From Syntrophobacteria bacterium (GTDB taxonomy: Bacteria > Desulfobacterota > Syntrophobacteria > JARFUL01): a stretch of DNA of 7,848 nt. The notes under the pieces are model-generated. The model made no database searches and was not told the origin of the DNA. It saw only the letters and a list, made by a program, of their open reading frames with translations. The translations under genes were made by a program, and so were the position numbers. The stretch covers positions 1 through 7,848 of the forward strand of contig JARFUL010000312.1 in NCBI GenBank assembly GCA_029289015.1. The letters run 5' to 3'. Shown one piece after another: positions 1 through 6,092 of this stretch; position 1 is the first letter of the stretch; each line of letters starts with the position of its first letter.

Positions 1-367
1 CATCCACGCGTTTGAACAGAAATTCAGGGAGGCCCTGAACCAGGACCTCAACGCGGCGTCCGGCCTCACCGCGCTCTTTGGGCTCATCCGGGGGCTGAAT
101 CCTATTTTGGACAAGGGGCTCCTGCGCGAGGACCAGAAGAACAAGGGACTTTTCGCGCTCGAAGACGCGGACGTGGTCCTGGGCGTTCTGTCCAAAGAAG
201 AGGAGGAGATACCCCGGGAAGCGAGAGAGATCGCCGCGCAGAGGGAGCTGGCCAGGCAGTCCAGGGATTTCGCGAAGGCCGATGCCCTGAGGGAGAGCCT
301 GAAATCCCTGGGCTACCAGGTTGAGGACACCCCCGCGGGCACCCGGCTGAAAAAGCTCAAGCACTAA
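1..367 (+). CDS. cysS: Cysteinyl-tRNA synthetase, C-terminal fragment
   Basis: This is the last 121 codons (reading from base 2) of a class I aminoacyl-tRNA synthetase that charges tRNA-Cys with cysteine in the cytoplasm. The gene is cut by the left edge, so the catalytic Rossmann fold, zinc site, HIGH and KMSKS motifs are not visible. What remains is the C-terminal helical, tRNA-binding part. It opens with a segment reading FREALNQDLNAASGLTALFG, the CysS pattern of a short acidic patch followed by a helix. It ends with ARQSRDFAKADALRESLKSL and then GYQVEDTPAGTRLKK, matching the near-invariant CysS ending (KAD.LR..L...G..ledtp.GT.w). The stop is TAA at 365-367. Identification rests on these two conserved stretches and is secure even though only about a quarter of the protein is present. 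It is the first gene of a tightly spaced plus-strand series. Confidence 0.93.
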   Translation, partial: IHAFEQKFREALNQDLNAASGLTALFGLIRGLNPILDKGLLREDQKNKGLFALEDADVVLGVLSKEEEEIPREAREIAAQRELARQSRDFAKADALRESLKSLGYQVEDTPAGTRLKKLKH

Positions 368-401
368 GAACCTGCACCGGGAAAATCTGTCCAAAATATA
401 T

Positions 402-409
402 GGGAGGGG
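402..409 (+). promoter_or_regulatory. Strong ribosome binding site of the CMD-fold gene
   Basis: GGGAGGGG lies 4 nt upstream of the ATG at 414, in the 46-nt gap after cysS. It fixes the start. The rest of the gap is locally AT-rich (AAAATATATG at 393-402), but no paired -35 and -10 boxes could be made out. Confidence 0.7.
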
Positions 410-413
410 TGCC

Positions 414-725
414 ATGTATCTGCCCAAAGTATACCTCAAGTTCAAGGAAAAGTATCCTGAGGTCTTCAAGCATTACGAGGCCCTGGGGGAGAGCTGCCAG
501 GACGGGGGAGCGCTGGACCTCAAGACCAGGCGGCTGGTGAACCTGGGCATTGCCGTGGGAGTGGGAAGCTCCGGAGGGGTCAAGTCCCAGGTGCGCAAGG
601 CCCTGGAAGCGGGCGCGGGCGCCGACGAGATAACCCACGTGGCCCTTCTGGCCCTCACCACCATAGGCTTTCCCCAGAGCATAGCGGCATTGGTATGGAT
701 CGACGAGGTGCTCGAAGGCGCTTGA
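414..725 (+). CDS. AhpD-like/carboxymuconolactone decarboxylase-fold protein lacking the CxxCxxxH active site
   Basis: A 103-residue all-helical protein of the CMD/AhpD-like family. Members act as peroxidase partners, disulfide reductases or decarboxylases, usually as homo-oligomers in the cytoplasm. The family core is residues 34-100: LDLKTRRLVNLGIAVGVGSS, then KSQVRKALEAGAGADEITHV, then an ALLALTTIGFPQSIAAL helix. In active AhpD-type members the stretch before the ALEAG helix carries CxxCxxxH. Here the equivalent positions read as S52, G55 and Q59, so both redox cysteines and the histidine are absent. The only cysteine is C28, outside the motif. I recall a cysteine-less subgroup of similar length and ending in deltaproteobacteria, but it usually keeps the histidine. 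The start at ATG 414 is supported by a strong SD sequence. The gene lies 46 nt after cysS and 43 nt before the CHASE2 gene. The family call is firm; the function is unknown, and classical thiol chemistry is not expected. Confidence 0.85.
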   Translation: MYLPKVYLKFKEKYPEVFKHYEALGESCQDGGALDLKTRRLVNLGIAVGVGSSGGVKSQVRKALEAGAGADEITHVALLALTTIGFPQSIAALVWIDEVLEGA

Positions 726-755
726 GCCGGGCAAACTGCCGACACAAAACGCGCC

Positions 756-763
756 AAAGGGGG
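756..763 (+). promoter_or_regulatory. Ribosome binding site selecting the GTG start of the CHASE2 gene
   Basis: AAAGGGGG sits 5 nt upstream of GTG 769. An ATG at 765 lies closer, but it is in another frame and opens only about 40 codons with no recognisable protein, so GTG 769 is preferred. Confidence 0.55.
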
Positions 764-768
764 CATGG

Positions 769-2748
769 GTGAGGACCGGGAACAGCTTCCTCGCCAGGTC
801 CGGAACCCCATTCAAGCTTGGGCTTATTATCACCGTGGCCGCGGCCATAGCCCTGGTGGTGGGGCCCGCCTGGCAAAAGCGGCTTGACTCAGCAGCCGCA
901 GACAGCCTGACAAGGATCCTCGGGGGCGGCGCGCCCTCGGGGAAGGTGGTGATCGTGCGCGCGGACAGGGAGTCCATCCGCAGGTTGGGGCCGTGGCCTT
1001 GGTCCGCGTCTGTCCATGCCCGGCTGATAAACGTCTTGAACGAGGCCGGAGCCGGGGCCGTGGCCTTCCACTTCCCCCTGGGCTGGAAGGGGAGGGAAGG
1101 GGCCGCGAGGCTGGATTTTATCAAGAAGCGTTTTCTGGCCTCGGGGCTCCTCTCCTCAGGCCGGGAAGCCATAGAGTTCTACAATACCCTCAACCAGACC
1201 CTGCCCGGCAACGGGGCCCTGGGAGAGCTCTCCGAGGCCCTCGCGGCCTTCAGCAGGGTGGTGCTCCCCGCAACCCGGGGCGACGAGGACAATGGTGACG
1301 TTGACGCCCTGGGAATCTCCCCGGACAACGCGTGGGCCGGGTTCGAACTCCTCAAGGTCACGGGGCTCTCCCTTCCCCCGGAAAATCTGCGCAAGTGGGC
1401 CGCGGGCATCGGGGTCGCGAGGATCTTTGCCGACCCGGACAACATCCTGAGAAGCGGGCCCCTCTTCGTGGAGTATAGAGAGAGGCTGATGCCCACCCTG
1501 GGGCTCGAAGTGATCAGGGTCCTGGAGGGGCTTGCCCTGAGCGATGTCCGGCCCGCGGTGGGGGAAGGGGTCAGGCTGGGGGCCAGGCTCCTGCCCACCG
1601 ACTCCTCGTGCCGGCTCTACCTGAACTACCGCAGCCCCGCGAGGGACTACACCACCTACTCCTACGGGGACGTCATCGAGGGGGACATACCTCCCGCGAC
1701 CCTCAAGGAGAGGATAGTTCTCGTCACTGGGCCCGAATCGGCAAAGATCCACCTGACCCCCTTGTCCTTGATCAACGAGGCCCGCTGGACCGCGACCCTG
1801 GTGGACAACATCTATACCCGGGACCCCATGAGGCCCTCCTCGTGGACAATGTTCCTGGGCCTGCTCCTCCTCGGGGCCGCGGGGCTCTTAGCGTCCATTA
1901 TCATGGACCGCGCGACCCTTCTTGCGGGGTCCGTGTCCTGCCTGCTCCTTTTCTTCTCGGTGGTGGCGGTCGCGGGCCTCATCACCGCGAAGTGGCATCT
2001 CGTGTTCAACTTCTCCGCCGCCGCGCTCACCCCCATTATCATCTTTTTGGCTACGGCCCTGGTCAGGTTCCCCGGCCTTCTCTCACCCGGGGGGGCGGGC
2101 GCGTTCGAAGCCGCGCCGGACCCCTCGAGCTTCACCTTCGGGGGGCTGGATGTCGCGTGGTCGAATCCTCCGCTCCACAAGGGGGGGATGTTCATAACCT
2201 CCGCCGCGGCCGCGGGGACCTCCACCCTGCTCATTTTGAGCGCTGACGGGCCTTCGGGATATCTGCCGGGGCTCTCGGTCATGGCCCGCTCCCTCGCCAG
2301 CAGGGGACATCCCCTTGAGGAGGTGGCCGACATTGTCGGCGAAGCCTACCTGCGCGGGGGGGAGCTCCGGCCGGCCCTGCGGTTTCTGGGCCTGACCTTT
2401 AAAAGCACCTCCAATGAGCTGAGCCTCCTCAACGCGGGCCACCCCTCGCCCATGCTGATCAAGTCCGGGGAGAGGGGGTTCAAAAGCCTCGGGAGGAGAG
2501 GGGAGCCCCTCACCGGTGAGAGGCCCGCGCCGAACTGGGCCGTAAAGGCCTTCTTCGAGAGGGGGGACCTTCTGGTGCTCCCCGTGGGGCTGAAAGACCG
2601 CCTGATCCAGGAAAGGCTGGGGGAGATCGCGGTGAAGATGCGGGACGCGCCCGCGTCCCGGATAGCCCGCAGGCTGAATCTCACCCTCACCTCCTCCAAG
2701 CCGGGGGGAGGGCAGGTGCCCGGGGTGGTGGTGATAAAGAACGGTTAA
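769..2748 (+). CDS. CHASE2-domain membrane sensor with degenerate SpoIIE-type (PP2C) phosphatase domain
   Basis: A 659-residue inner-membrane signalling protein. A basic N-terminus and one membrane helix (about 17-34) lead to an extracytoplasmic CHASE2 sensor (about 40-345). CHASE2 hallmarks are VVIVRADRESIRRLGPWPWS (60-79), the ARLINVLNEAGAGAVAF segment (84-100), DPDNILRSGPLFVEYRERL (222-240) and LPPATLKERIVLV-like residues at 306-319. Three hydrophobic helices follow (about 358-378, 381-404, 409-431), the usual CHASE2 layout. The cytoplasmic part (about 445-657) resembles SpoIIE/RsbU phosphatases, which dephosphorylate anti-sigma-factor antagonists. It shows LLILSADGPSGYLPGLSVMA (487-506) in the place of GDVSGKGxPAAL, a perfect NAGHP (555-559), and ERGDLLVLPVGLKDRL (597-612) in the place of the usual GDxLxLYTDGxxEA. 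The Asp of TDG is missing and GGDFYD is reduced to GGLDVA (458-463), so metal-dependent catalysis is doubtful. The gene is followed after 16 nt by two ACT-protein genes. Domain calls are firm; the signal and output are unknown. Confidence 0.85.
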   Translation: MRTGNSFLARSGTPFKLGLIITVAAAIALVVGPAWQKRLDSAAADSLTRILGGGAPSGKVVIVRADRESIRRLGPWPWSASVHARLINVLNEAGAGAVAFHFPLGWKGREGAARLDFIKKRFLASGLLSSGREAIEFYNTLNQTLPGNGALGELSEALAAFSRVVLPATRGDEDNGDVDALGISPDNAWAGFELLKVTGLSLPPENLRKWAAGIGVARIFADPDNILRSGPLFVEYRERLMPTLGLEVIRVLEGLALSDVRPAVGEGVRLGARLLPTDSSCRLYLNYRSPARDYTTYSYGDVIEGDIPPATLKERIVLVTGPESAKIHLTPLSLINEARWTATLVDNIYTRDPMRPSSWTMFLGLLLLGAAGLLASIIMDRATLLAGSVSCLLLFFSVVAVAGLITAKWHLVFNFSAAALTPIIIFLATALVRFPGLLSPGGAGAFEAAPDPSSFTFGGLDVAWSNPPLHKGGMFITSAAAAGTSTLLILSADGPSGYLPGLSVMARSLASRGHPLEEVADIVGEAYLRGGELRPALRFLGLTFKSTSNELSLLNAGHPSPMLIKSGERGFKSLGRRGEPLTGERPAPNWAVKAFFERGDLLVLPVGLKDRLIQERLGEIAVKMRDAPASRIARRLNLTLTSSKPGGGQVPGVVVIKNG

Positions 2749-2764
2749 TCTTTGGTACTATCCG

Positions 2765-3295
2765 GTGACCAAAACAAAAGATTCAAAAGTAATAAGCATC
2801 CTAAAGCGCCTCGGCCGCCCCCCGGAGGAGCGGACCAGGCTGAGCGGAATACTTACGGGCCCGGAGGAGATGGTGGGATTCCAGATATCCAAGCTCCCCA
2901 ACGGAAGCGAGGGCGCGGCCCGGCTGATGAGAGAGCTGGGGGAAAACAACCTGACCATCAAGTTCATAGTCCACCACTTCAACCCCGGGGGAGACTCCAA
3001 CCTGCTCCTGTGCGTGGAGCAGGAGAAGCTTGATCCCGCGAGAGATATCCTCGAATCTTTCCTGGAAGACCTCCCCGGCTCCCTGCTGAAGGTTCTCCTG
3101 TCCATCCAGGTGGTCTCCCTCTATCCCCACCGGGAAGATCCCAGCGTCCCGGGAGAAGCCCTCAACGCGCTGAGAGAGGTGGGCATCGAGTGCCTGGCTG
3201 TGGGCGCCGCGAGCTCGGTGATCTCACTGGTTGTGGCCCAGGAGGACCTCTCCCTCGCGGTTGAGACGCTTAAGAATACCTTTCAGGTGGCCTAG
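2765..3295 (+). CDS. Stand-alone tandem ACT-domain protein (first of two)
   Basis: A 176-residue cytoplasmic protein with two ACT-like domains resembling the C-terminal regulatory half of aspartokinase, but no kinase domain. ACT domains bind small ligands, typically amino acids, at dimer interfaces. ACT1 (about 36-100) has the beta-helix-beta pattern VGFQISKLPNGSEGAARLMR followed by LTIKFIVHHF. ACT2 (about 112-174) has a strand VVSLYP, a PGEALNALREVGIECLAVG segment and a strand-plus-helix ending ISLVVAQEDLSLAVETLKNT, like the second aspartokinase ACT unit. The first 30 residues are basic and match nothing I know. GTG 2765 is the only possible upstream start, because TGA and TAA close the frame at 2732-2737 and no other start codon intervenes. 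No clear SD sequence precedes it, so translation may be coupled to the CHASE2 gene 16 nt upstream. The surrounding 60 nt are markedly AT-rich. The ligand cannot be read from the sequence. Confidence 0.75.
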   Translation: MTKTKDSKVISILKRLGRPPEERTRLSGILTGPEEMVGFQISKLPNGSEGAARLMRELGENNLTIKFIVHHFNPGGDSNLLLCVEQEKLDPARDILESFLEDLPGSLLKVLLSIQVVSLYPHREDPSVPGEALNALREVGIECLAVGAASSVISLVVAQEDLSLAVETLKNTFQVA

Positions 3296-3313
3296 ACGCC
3301 TGAAACACCGAGA

Positions 3314-3793
3314 ATGAAGAAGATCAACATATTTCCCCTCACCGTGCAGCGCGGCCTGGTCCAGGTGGCGTTTTACAACGTTCCCGCGGCCTACGGCTTT
3401 TCCCCGTTTTACCAGGTATTCAGGGAGTTTGGGGTGAAGCTCAAGTTCTTCGCGCACCTGGGCATGGACAACAACACCTTTGATCTCTCCTTCTGCCTCC
3501 ACCAGTCCGAGTTCGAAGATGCCAGGGCGAGCCTTGAGGAGCTGTTCGACGCTCACGGGGGGGTTAGGATGGCGGTGAAAAAAGGGGTGGCCACCATCCG
3601 GATCCTCGGGCCCCATTTCGACATCAGGACCCGGGTAAGCGGGTTGATCTACGGCGCGCTGGTTGGGGAGGGGGTGGAGATTCTGGGCAACTCCACCACC
3701 ATAACCACCTGCCTATTGATGGTGGCCGAAGACTCGGTGGAGGACGCGCTCAGGGGGCTCCGCCGGTTTTTCAGGGACAAGCAAAAACGGTAG
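3314..3793 (+). CDS. Stand-alone tandem ACT-domain protein (second of two)
   Basis: A 159-residue cytoplasmic protein that again consists of two ACT-like domains and nothing else. ACT1 (about 16-80) covers VQVAFYNVPAAYGFSPFYQV followed by FREFGVKLKFFAHLGMDNNT and an FEDARASLEELF helix. ACT2 (about 90-155) covers VATIRILGPHFDIRTRVSGL, then GVEILGNSTTITTCLLMV and EDALRGLRRFF. The GNSTTITTC stretch recalls the S-T-x-I-S-C strand of aspartokinase ACT2, where effector contacts occur. It is not a close copy of the preceding ACT protein; the two look like long-diverged paralogues or interacting subunits. The start is ATG 3314, with only a weak GAGA-type SD. It is 18 nt after, and in the same frame as, the previous gene, with six sense codons and one TAG between them. 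The stop at 3791-3793 converges on the minus-strand kinase gene with 7 nt between. A regulatory or ligand-sensing role is inferred; the partner is unknown. Confidence 0.75.
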   Translation: MKKINIFPLTVQRGLVQVAFYNVPAAYGFSPFYQVFREFGVKLKFFAHLGMDNNTFDLSFCLHQSEFEDARASLEELFDAHGGVRMAVKKGVATIRILGPHFDIRTRVSGLIYGALVGEGVEILGNSTTITTCLLMVAEDSVEDALRGLRRFFRDKQKR

Positions 3794-3800
3794 GGGCCGG

Positions 3801-6071
3801 TCAACCCTTGGGCGCGAGTATCTTGGGAAGCTTTATGGTGAACACGGTGCCCTGGCCCTTCTTTGTGGACCAGTCTATCCTGCCTCCGTGCTCCTCCACG
3901 GATTTCTTGGTGATGTAGAGGCCGAGCCCGGTCCCCTTGGCCCCCTTGGTGGAGAATATCTCCTTGAAGATGTGCTTCTCAGCGTCCCCGGGAATGCCGC
4001 CGGCATTGTCCCGAACCTCGAACTCCACCGTTGGATAGCCGGGCGGCTCCTGGGACGATGATTCCAGGTTGCGGGTGGTAAAGATGACCCTCCTCTCTTC
4101 AGACCCCTCGGAGAAGGCCTCGATCGCGTTGGTGAAGAGGTTTACCAAACAGTTCTCTATGCCGTCGGGGTCCACGAGCACGTCCTCGGGGAACGGGTCG
4201 TAGCGGCGCTCTATCTCTATCCCCTCGCTCCGGGCCCTGTCCGAGTAGAGATCTATGACCTTGTCCATCAGCTCATTGGGGTTTACCGGCTTGAGGTTGG
4301 GCTCCCTGTCCCTGGAGAAGCTCAGCATGTCCAGCGCCAGCTTGGAGACCCTTTGGATGTTGCTTCTAACGAGGTTCCATCCCTTGGTGAGAATATTGTG
4401 GTCGTCCTTCTTGAGCCCCATGTCCAGCATGTAGGCTCCCAGGTTCATTGAGTGGAGGATGTTCTTGATGCCGTGCGCGATGGAGGCCACGGTGTGGCCC
4501 ATCGCGGCCATCCTCTCCGACTCCAGAAGCTCCTCCTGGAGCATCTTGATCTCCCGCATGTCCTTGAAGTAGCCCACCGCGAGCACCTCGCCGCGGCCCT
4601 TGACCAGGGTCCTCGCGGACAGGAGCACCGGCACGTGGGTCCCGTCCTTGGCCAAGACCACGGTCTCGTAGTTGCTCAGCTCGCCCGAGGAGCCCCAGTC
4701 GTTGCTCAGGATCTTTCTCTTTACATCCTTGGCGAGCCCGGGAGGGTAGAGGTCCCTCACGTTGATCCTGCCTATGACCTCCTCCATCCTGTACCCGTAT
4801 ATCCTCTCTGAGCCCTCGTTGAACACGATCACGTTGCCCTTCGAGTCGTTGACGATGATCCCGTCTATGGAGGCCTGGACCAGCTCCGCCATCTCATCCA
4901 GGAGCCCCTTTACCTCCCGCATGTCCTTGAAGTAGCCCACCGCGAGCACCTCCTGGCCGCCTACGGACATGACCCTCGCGGACAGGAGCACCGGCACGTG
5001 GGTCCCGTCCTTGGCCAGGACAACGGTCTCGTAGTTGCTCAGCTCGCCGGGAGGGCCGAACTCATCGCTCATTATTTTTTTCTTCACCTTTTTGGCCAGC
5101 CCATCGGGGTAGAGGTCCCTCACGTTTATCCTGCCTATCACCTCCTCGGCCCTGTAACCGTATATCCTCTCGGAGCCCTCGTTGAACACGATCACATTGC
5201 CCTTTGAGTCGTTGACGACGATCCCGTCTATGGAGGCCTGGACGAGCTCCGACTCCAGGATGTCCTTCTGGAGCCCCTTTATCTCCCGCATGTCCTTGAA
5301 GTAGCCCACCGCGGCCACCTCTTCGCCGCGCTCGTAGATGGGGCGTCCCGAGAGCAGCACCGGCACCTGGGTGCCGTCCTTGGCCAGCACCACGGTCTCG
5401 TAGTTGCTCAGCTCGCCGGGGGGGCCGAACTCATCGCTCAGCATCAGCTTCCTCATCTTCCTGGCCAGCCCCTCCGGATAGAGGTCCACCACGTTTATCT
5501 TGCCTATGACCTCGGAAGCCCTGTAGCCGTATATCCTCTCGGAGCCCTGGTTGAAGACGATCACGTTGCCCTTGCGGTCGTTGACGATGATGCCGTCTAT
5601 GGAGGCCTGGACGAGCTCGTATTCCAGCTCGTGCCTGTGGTCGAGCTCTCTTATCGCGTCATATACCTTCTTCTCCAGAAGCGTGGTGTACTCCCTCAGG
5701 GTAGAGCGCATCCACAGCTTCTCCTTTGCCCGCCTCAGGGCCACCTGGAGCGCGACGTCGCTTATGGGCTTGTTGATGAAGTCGGACGCGTTAAGCTGGA
5801 GGGCCTCTATGGCCAGGGACATCTCGCCGTGGCCGGTTATCACGATGACCTCGGTGGGGCCGTGGAGGGCCTTTATCCTTCTTAGGACCTCGATGCCGTC
5901 CATTCCCGGCATCTTGATATCGGTAAGCACCACCTCGGTCCGCTCCTCCTCGTAAATCTCCAGCCCCCTGTGGCCGTCCTCCGCGAGCAGGACTTCGTAG
6001 CCGTCGGCCTCGAGGGAGAGCTTGAGCAGGTCGCGAGTGCTCTTCTCGTCGTCTATGACGAGTATCTTCAC
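3801..6071 (-). CDS. Response regulator/histidine kinase: REC, three PAS domains, HisKA-like, HATPase_c
   Basis: A 756-residue cytoplasmic signalling protein with no membrane segment. The N-terminal receiver (1-118) has all key residues: D7/D8, phospho-acceptor D51 in VVLTDIKMPG, T79 and K101 in INKP. A helical linker (about 119-150) leads to three consecutive PAS domains (about 153-275, 276-396, 397-516), each starting ELVQASIDGI and ending VGYFKDMRE. The kinase core has H533 in SIAHGIKNIL, an N-box N644-N648 (NLFTNAIEAF), DNAGGIP (688-694) and GTGLGLYI (713-720). The residue after the phosphorylatable His is Gly, not the usual Glu/Asp; AHGIKN-type H-boxes do occur in deltaproteobacterial kinases. 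The GTG start at 6071 has AAGGGGA five nt upstream. The gene lies 21 nt downstream of, and in frame with, the haem kinase, so its receiver is the likely target of that kinase. Its own phosphorylation target is not in the window. Confidence 0.92.
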   Translation of the reverse strand: MKILVIDDEKSTRDLLKLSLEADGYEVLLAEDGHRGLEIYEEERTEVVLTDIKMPGMDGIEVLRRIKALHGPTEVIVITGHGEMSLAIEALQLNASDFINKPISDVALQVALRRAKEKLWMRSTLREYTTLLEKKVYDAIRELDHRHELEYELVQASIDGIIVNDRKGNVIVFNQGSERIYGYRASEVIGKINVVDLYPEGLARKMRKLMLSDEFGPPGELSNYETVVLAKDGTQVPVLLSGRPIYERGEEVAAVGYFKDMREIKGLQKDILESELVQASIDGIVVNDSKGNVIVFNEGSERIYGYRAEEVIGRINVRDLYPDGLAKKVKKKIMSDEFGPPGELSNYETVVLAKDGTHVPVLLSARVMSVGGQEVLAVGYFKDMREVKGLLDEMAELVQASIDGIIVNDSKGNVIVFNEGSERIYGYRMEEVIGRINVRDLYPPGLAKDVKRKILSNDWGSSGELSNYETVVLAKDGTHVPVLLSARTLVKGRGEVLAVGYFKDMREIKMLQEELLESERMAAMGHTVASIAHGIKNILHSMNLGAYMLDMGLKKDDHNILTKGWNLVRSNIQRVSKLALDMLSFSRDREPNLKPVNPNELMDKVIDLYSDRARSEGIEIERRYDPFPEDVLVDPDGIENCLVNLFTNAIEAFSEGSEERRVIFTTRNLESSSQEPPGYPTVEFEVRDNAGGIPGDAEKHIFKEIFSTKGAKGTGLGLYITKKSVEEHGGRIDWSTKKGQGTVFTIKLPKILAPKG
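4524..5615 (-). repeat. Three tandem PAS-encoding repeats of about 363-369 bp
   Basis: In coding order the units are 5615-5247, 5246-4884 and 4883-4524 (123, 121 and about 120 codons). They align without internal gaps except at the junctions. Long blocks are almost identical in DNA as well as protein. For example, the block encoding ELSNYETVVLAKDGTHVPVL differs by only about two bases between units 2 and 3. Units 1 and 2 instead share SDEFGPPGELSNYE, where unit 3 has SNDWGSSGELSNYE. The similarity therefore changes partner along the unit, as expected for stepwise duplication plus gene conversion. Confidence 0.9.
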
Positions 6072-6076
6072 CTGAA

Positions 6077-6083
6077 TCCCCTT
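6077..6083 (-). promoter_or_regulatory. Ribosome binding site of the REC-PAS-kinase gene
   Basis: AAGGGGA on the minus strand, 5 nt before the GTG at 6071, lies inside the 21-nt gap between the two kinase genes. It supports independent initiation at GTG rather than readthrough, and shows that the receiver domain starts cleanly at MKILVIDDE. Confidence 0.65.
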
Positions 6084-6092
6084 TTCCCGGGC

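Noticed and set aside
765..887. ATG at 765 opening a 40-codon frame before the CHASE2 gene
   Set aside because: It overlaps the CHASE2 start in another frame, encodes no recognisable peptide, and the SD sequence fits GTG 769.
357..1172. Long minus-strand open frame opposite the CMD and CHASE2 genes
   Set aside because: It spans two well-supported plus-strand genes, has no recognisable domain and is low-complexity; a GC-rich shadow frame.
1608..2246. 212-codon plus-strand frame within the CHASE2 gene
   Set aside because: Rich in Pro, Arg and Gly with no domain; the in-frame CHASE2 protein explains the region.
2089..2362. Three 7-G tracts (2089-2095, 2181-2187, 2356-2362) as frameshift or phase-variation sites causing the degenerate phosphatase
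   Set aside because: The SpoIIE-like match stays in one frame across all three tracts, and similar 7-G runs occur elsewhere (3557-3563, 5418-5424), so they reflect base composition.
2733..2761. Candidate promoter with TACTAT (2756-2761) as -10 box
   Set aside because: No matching -35 box at 16-18 nt and only 4 of 6 consensus bases; too weak to annotate.
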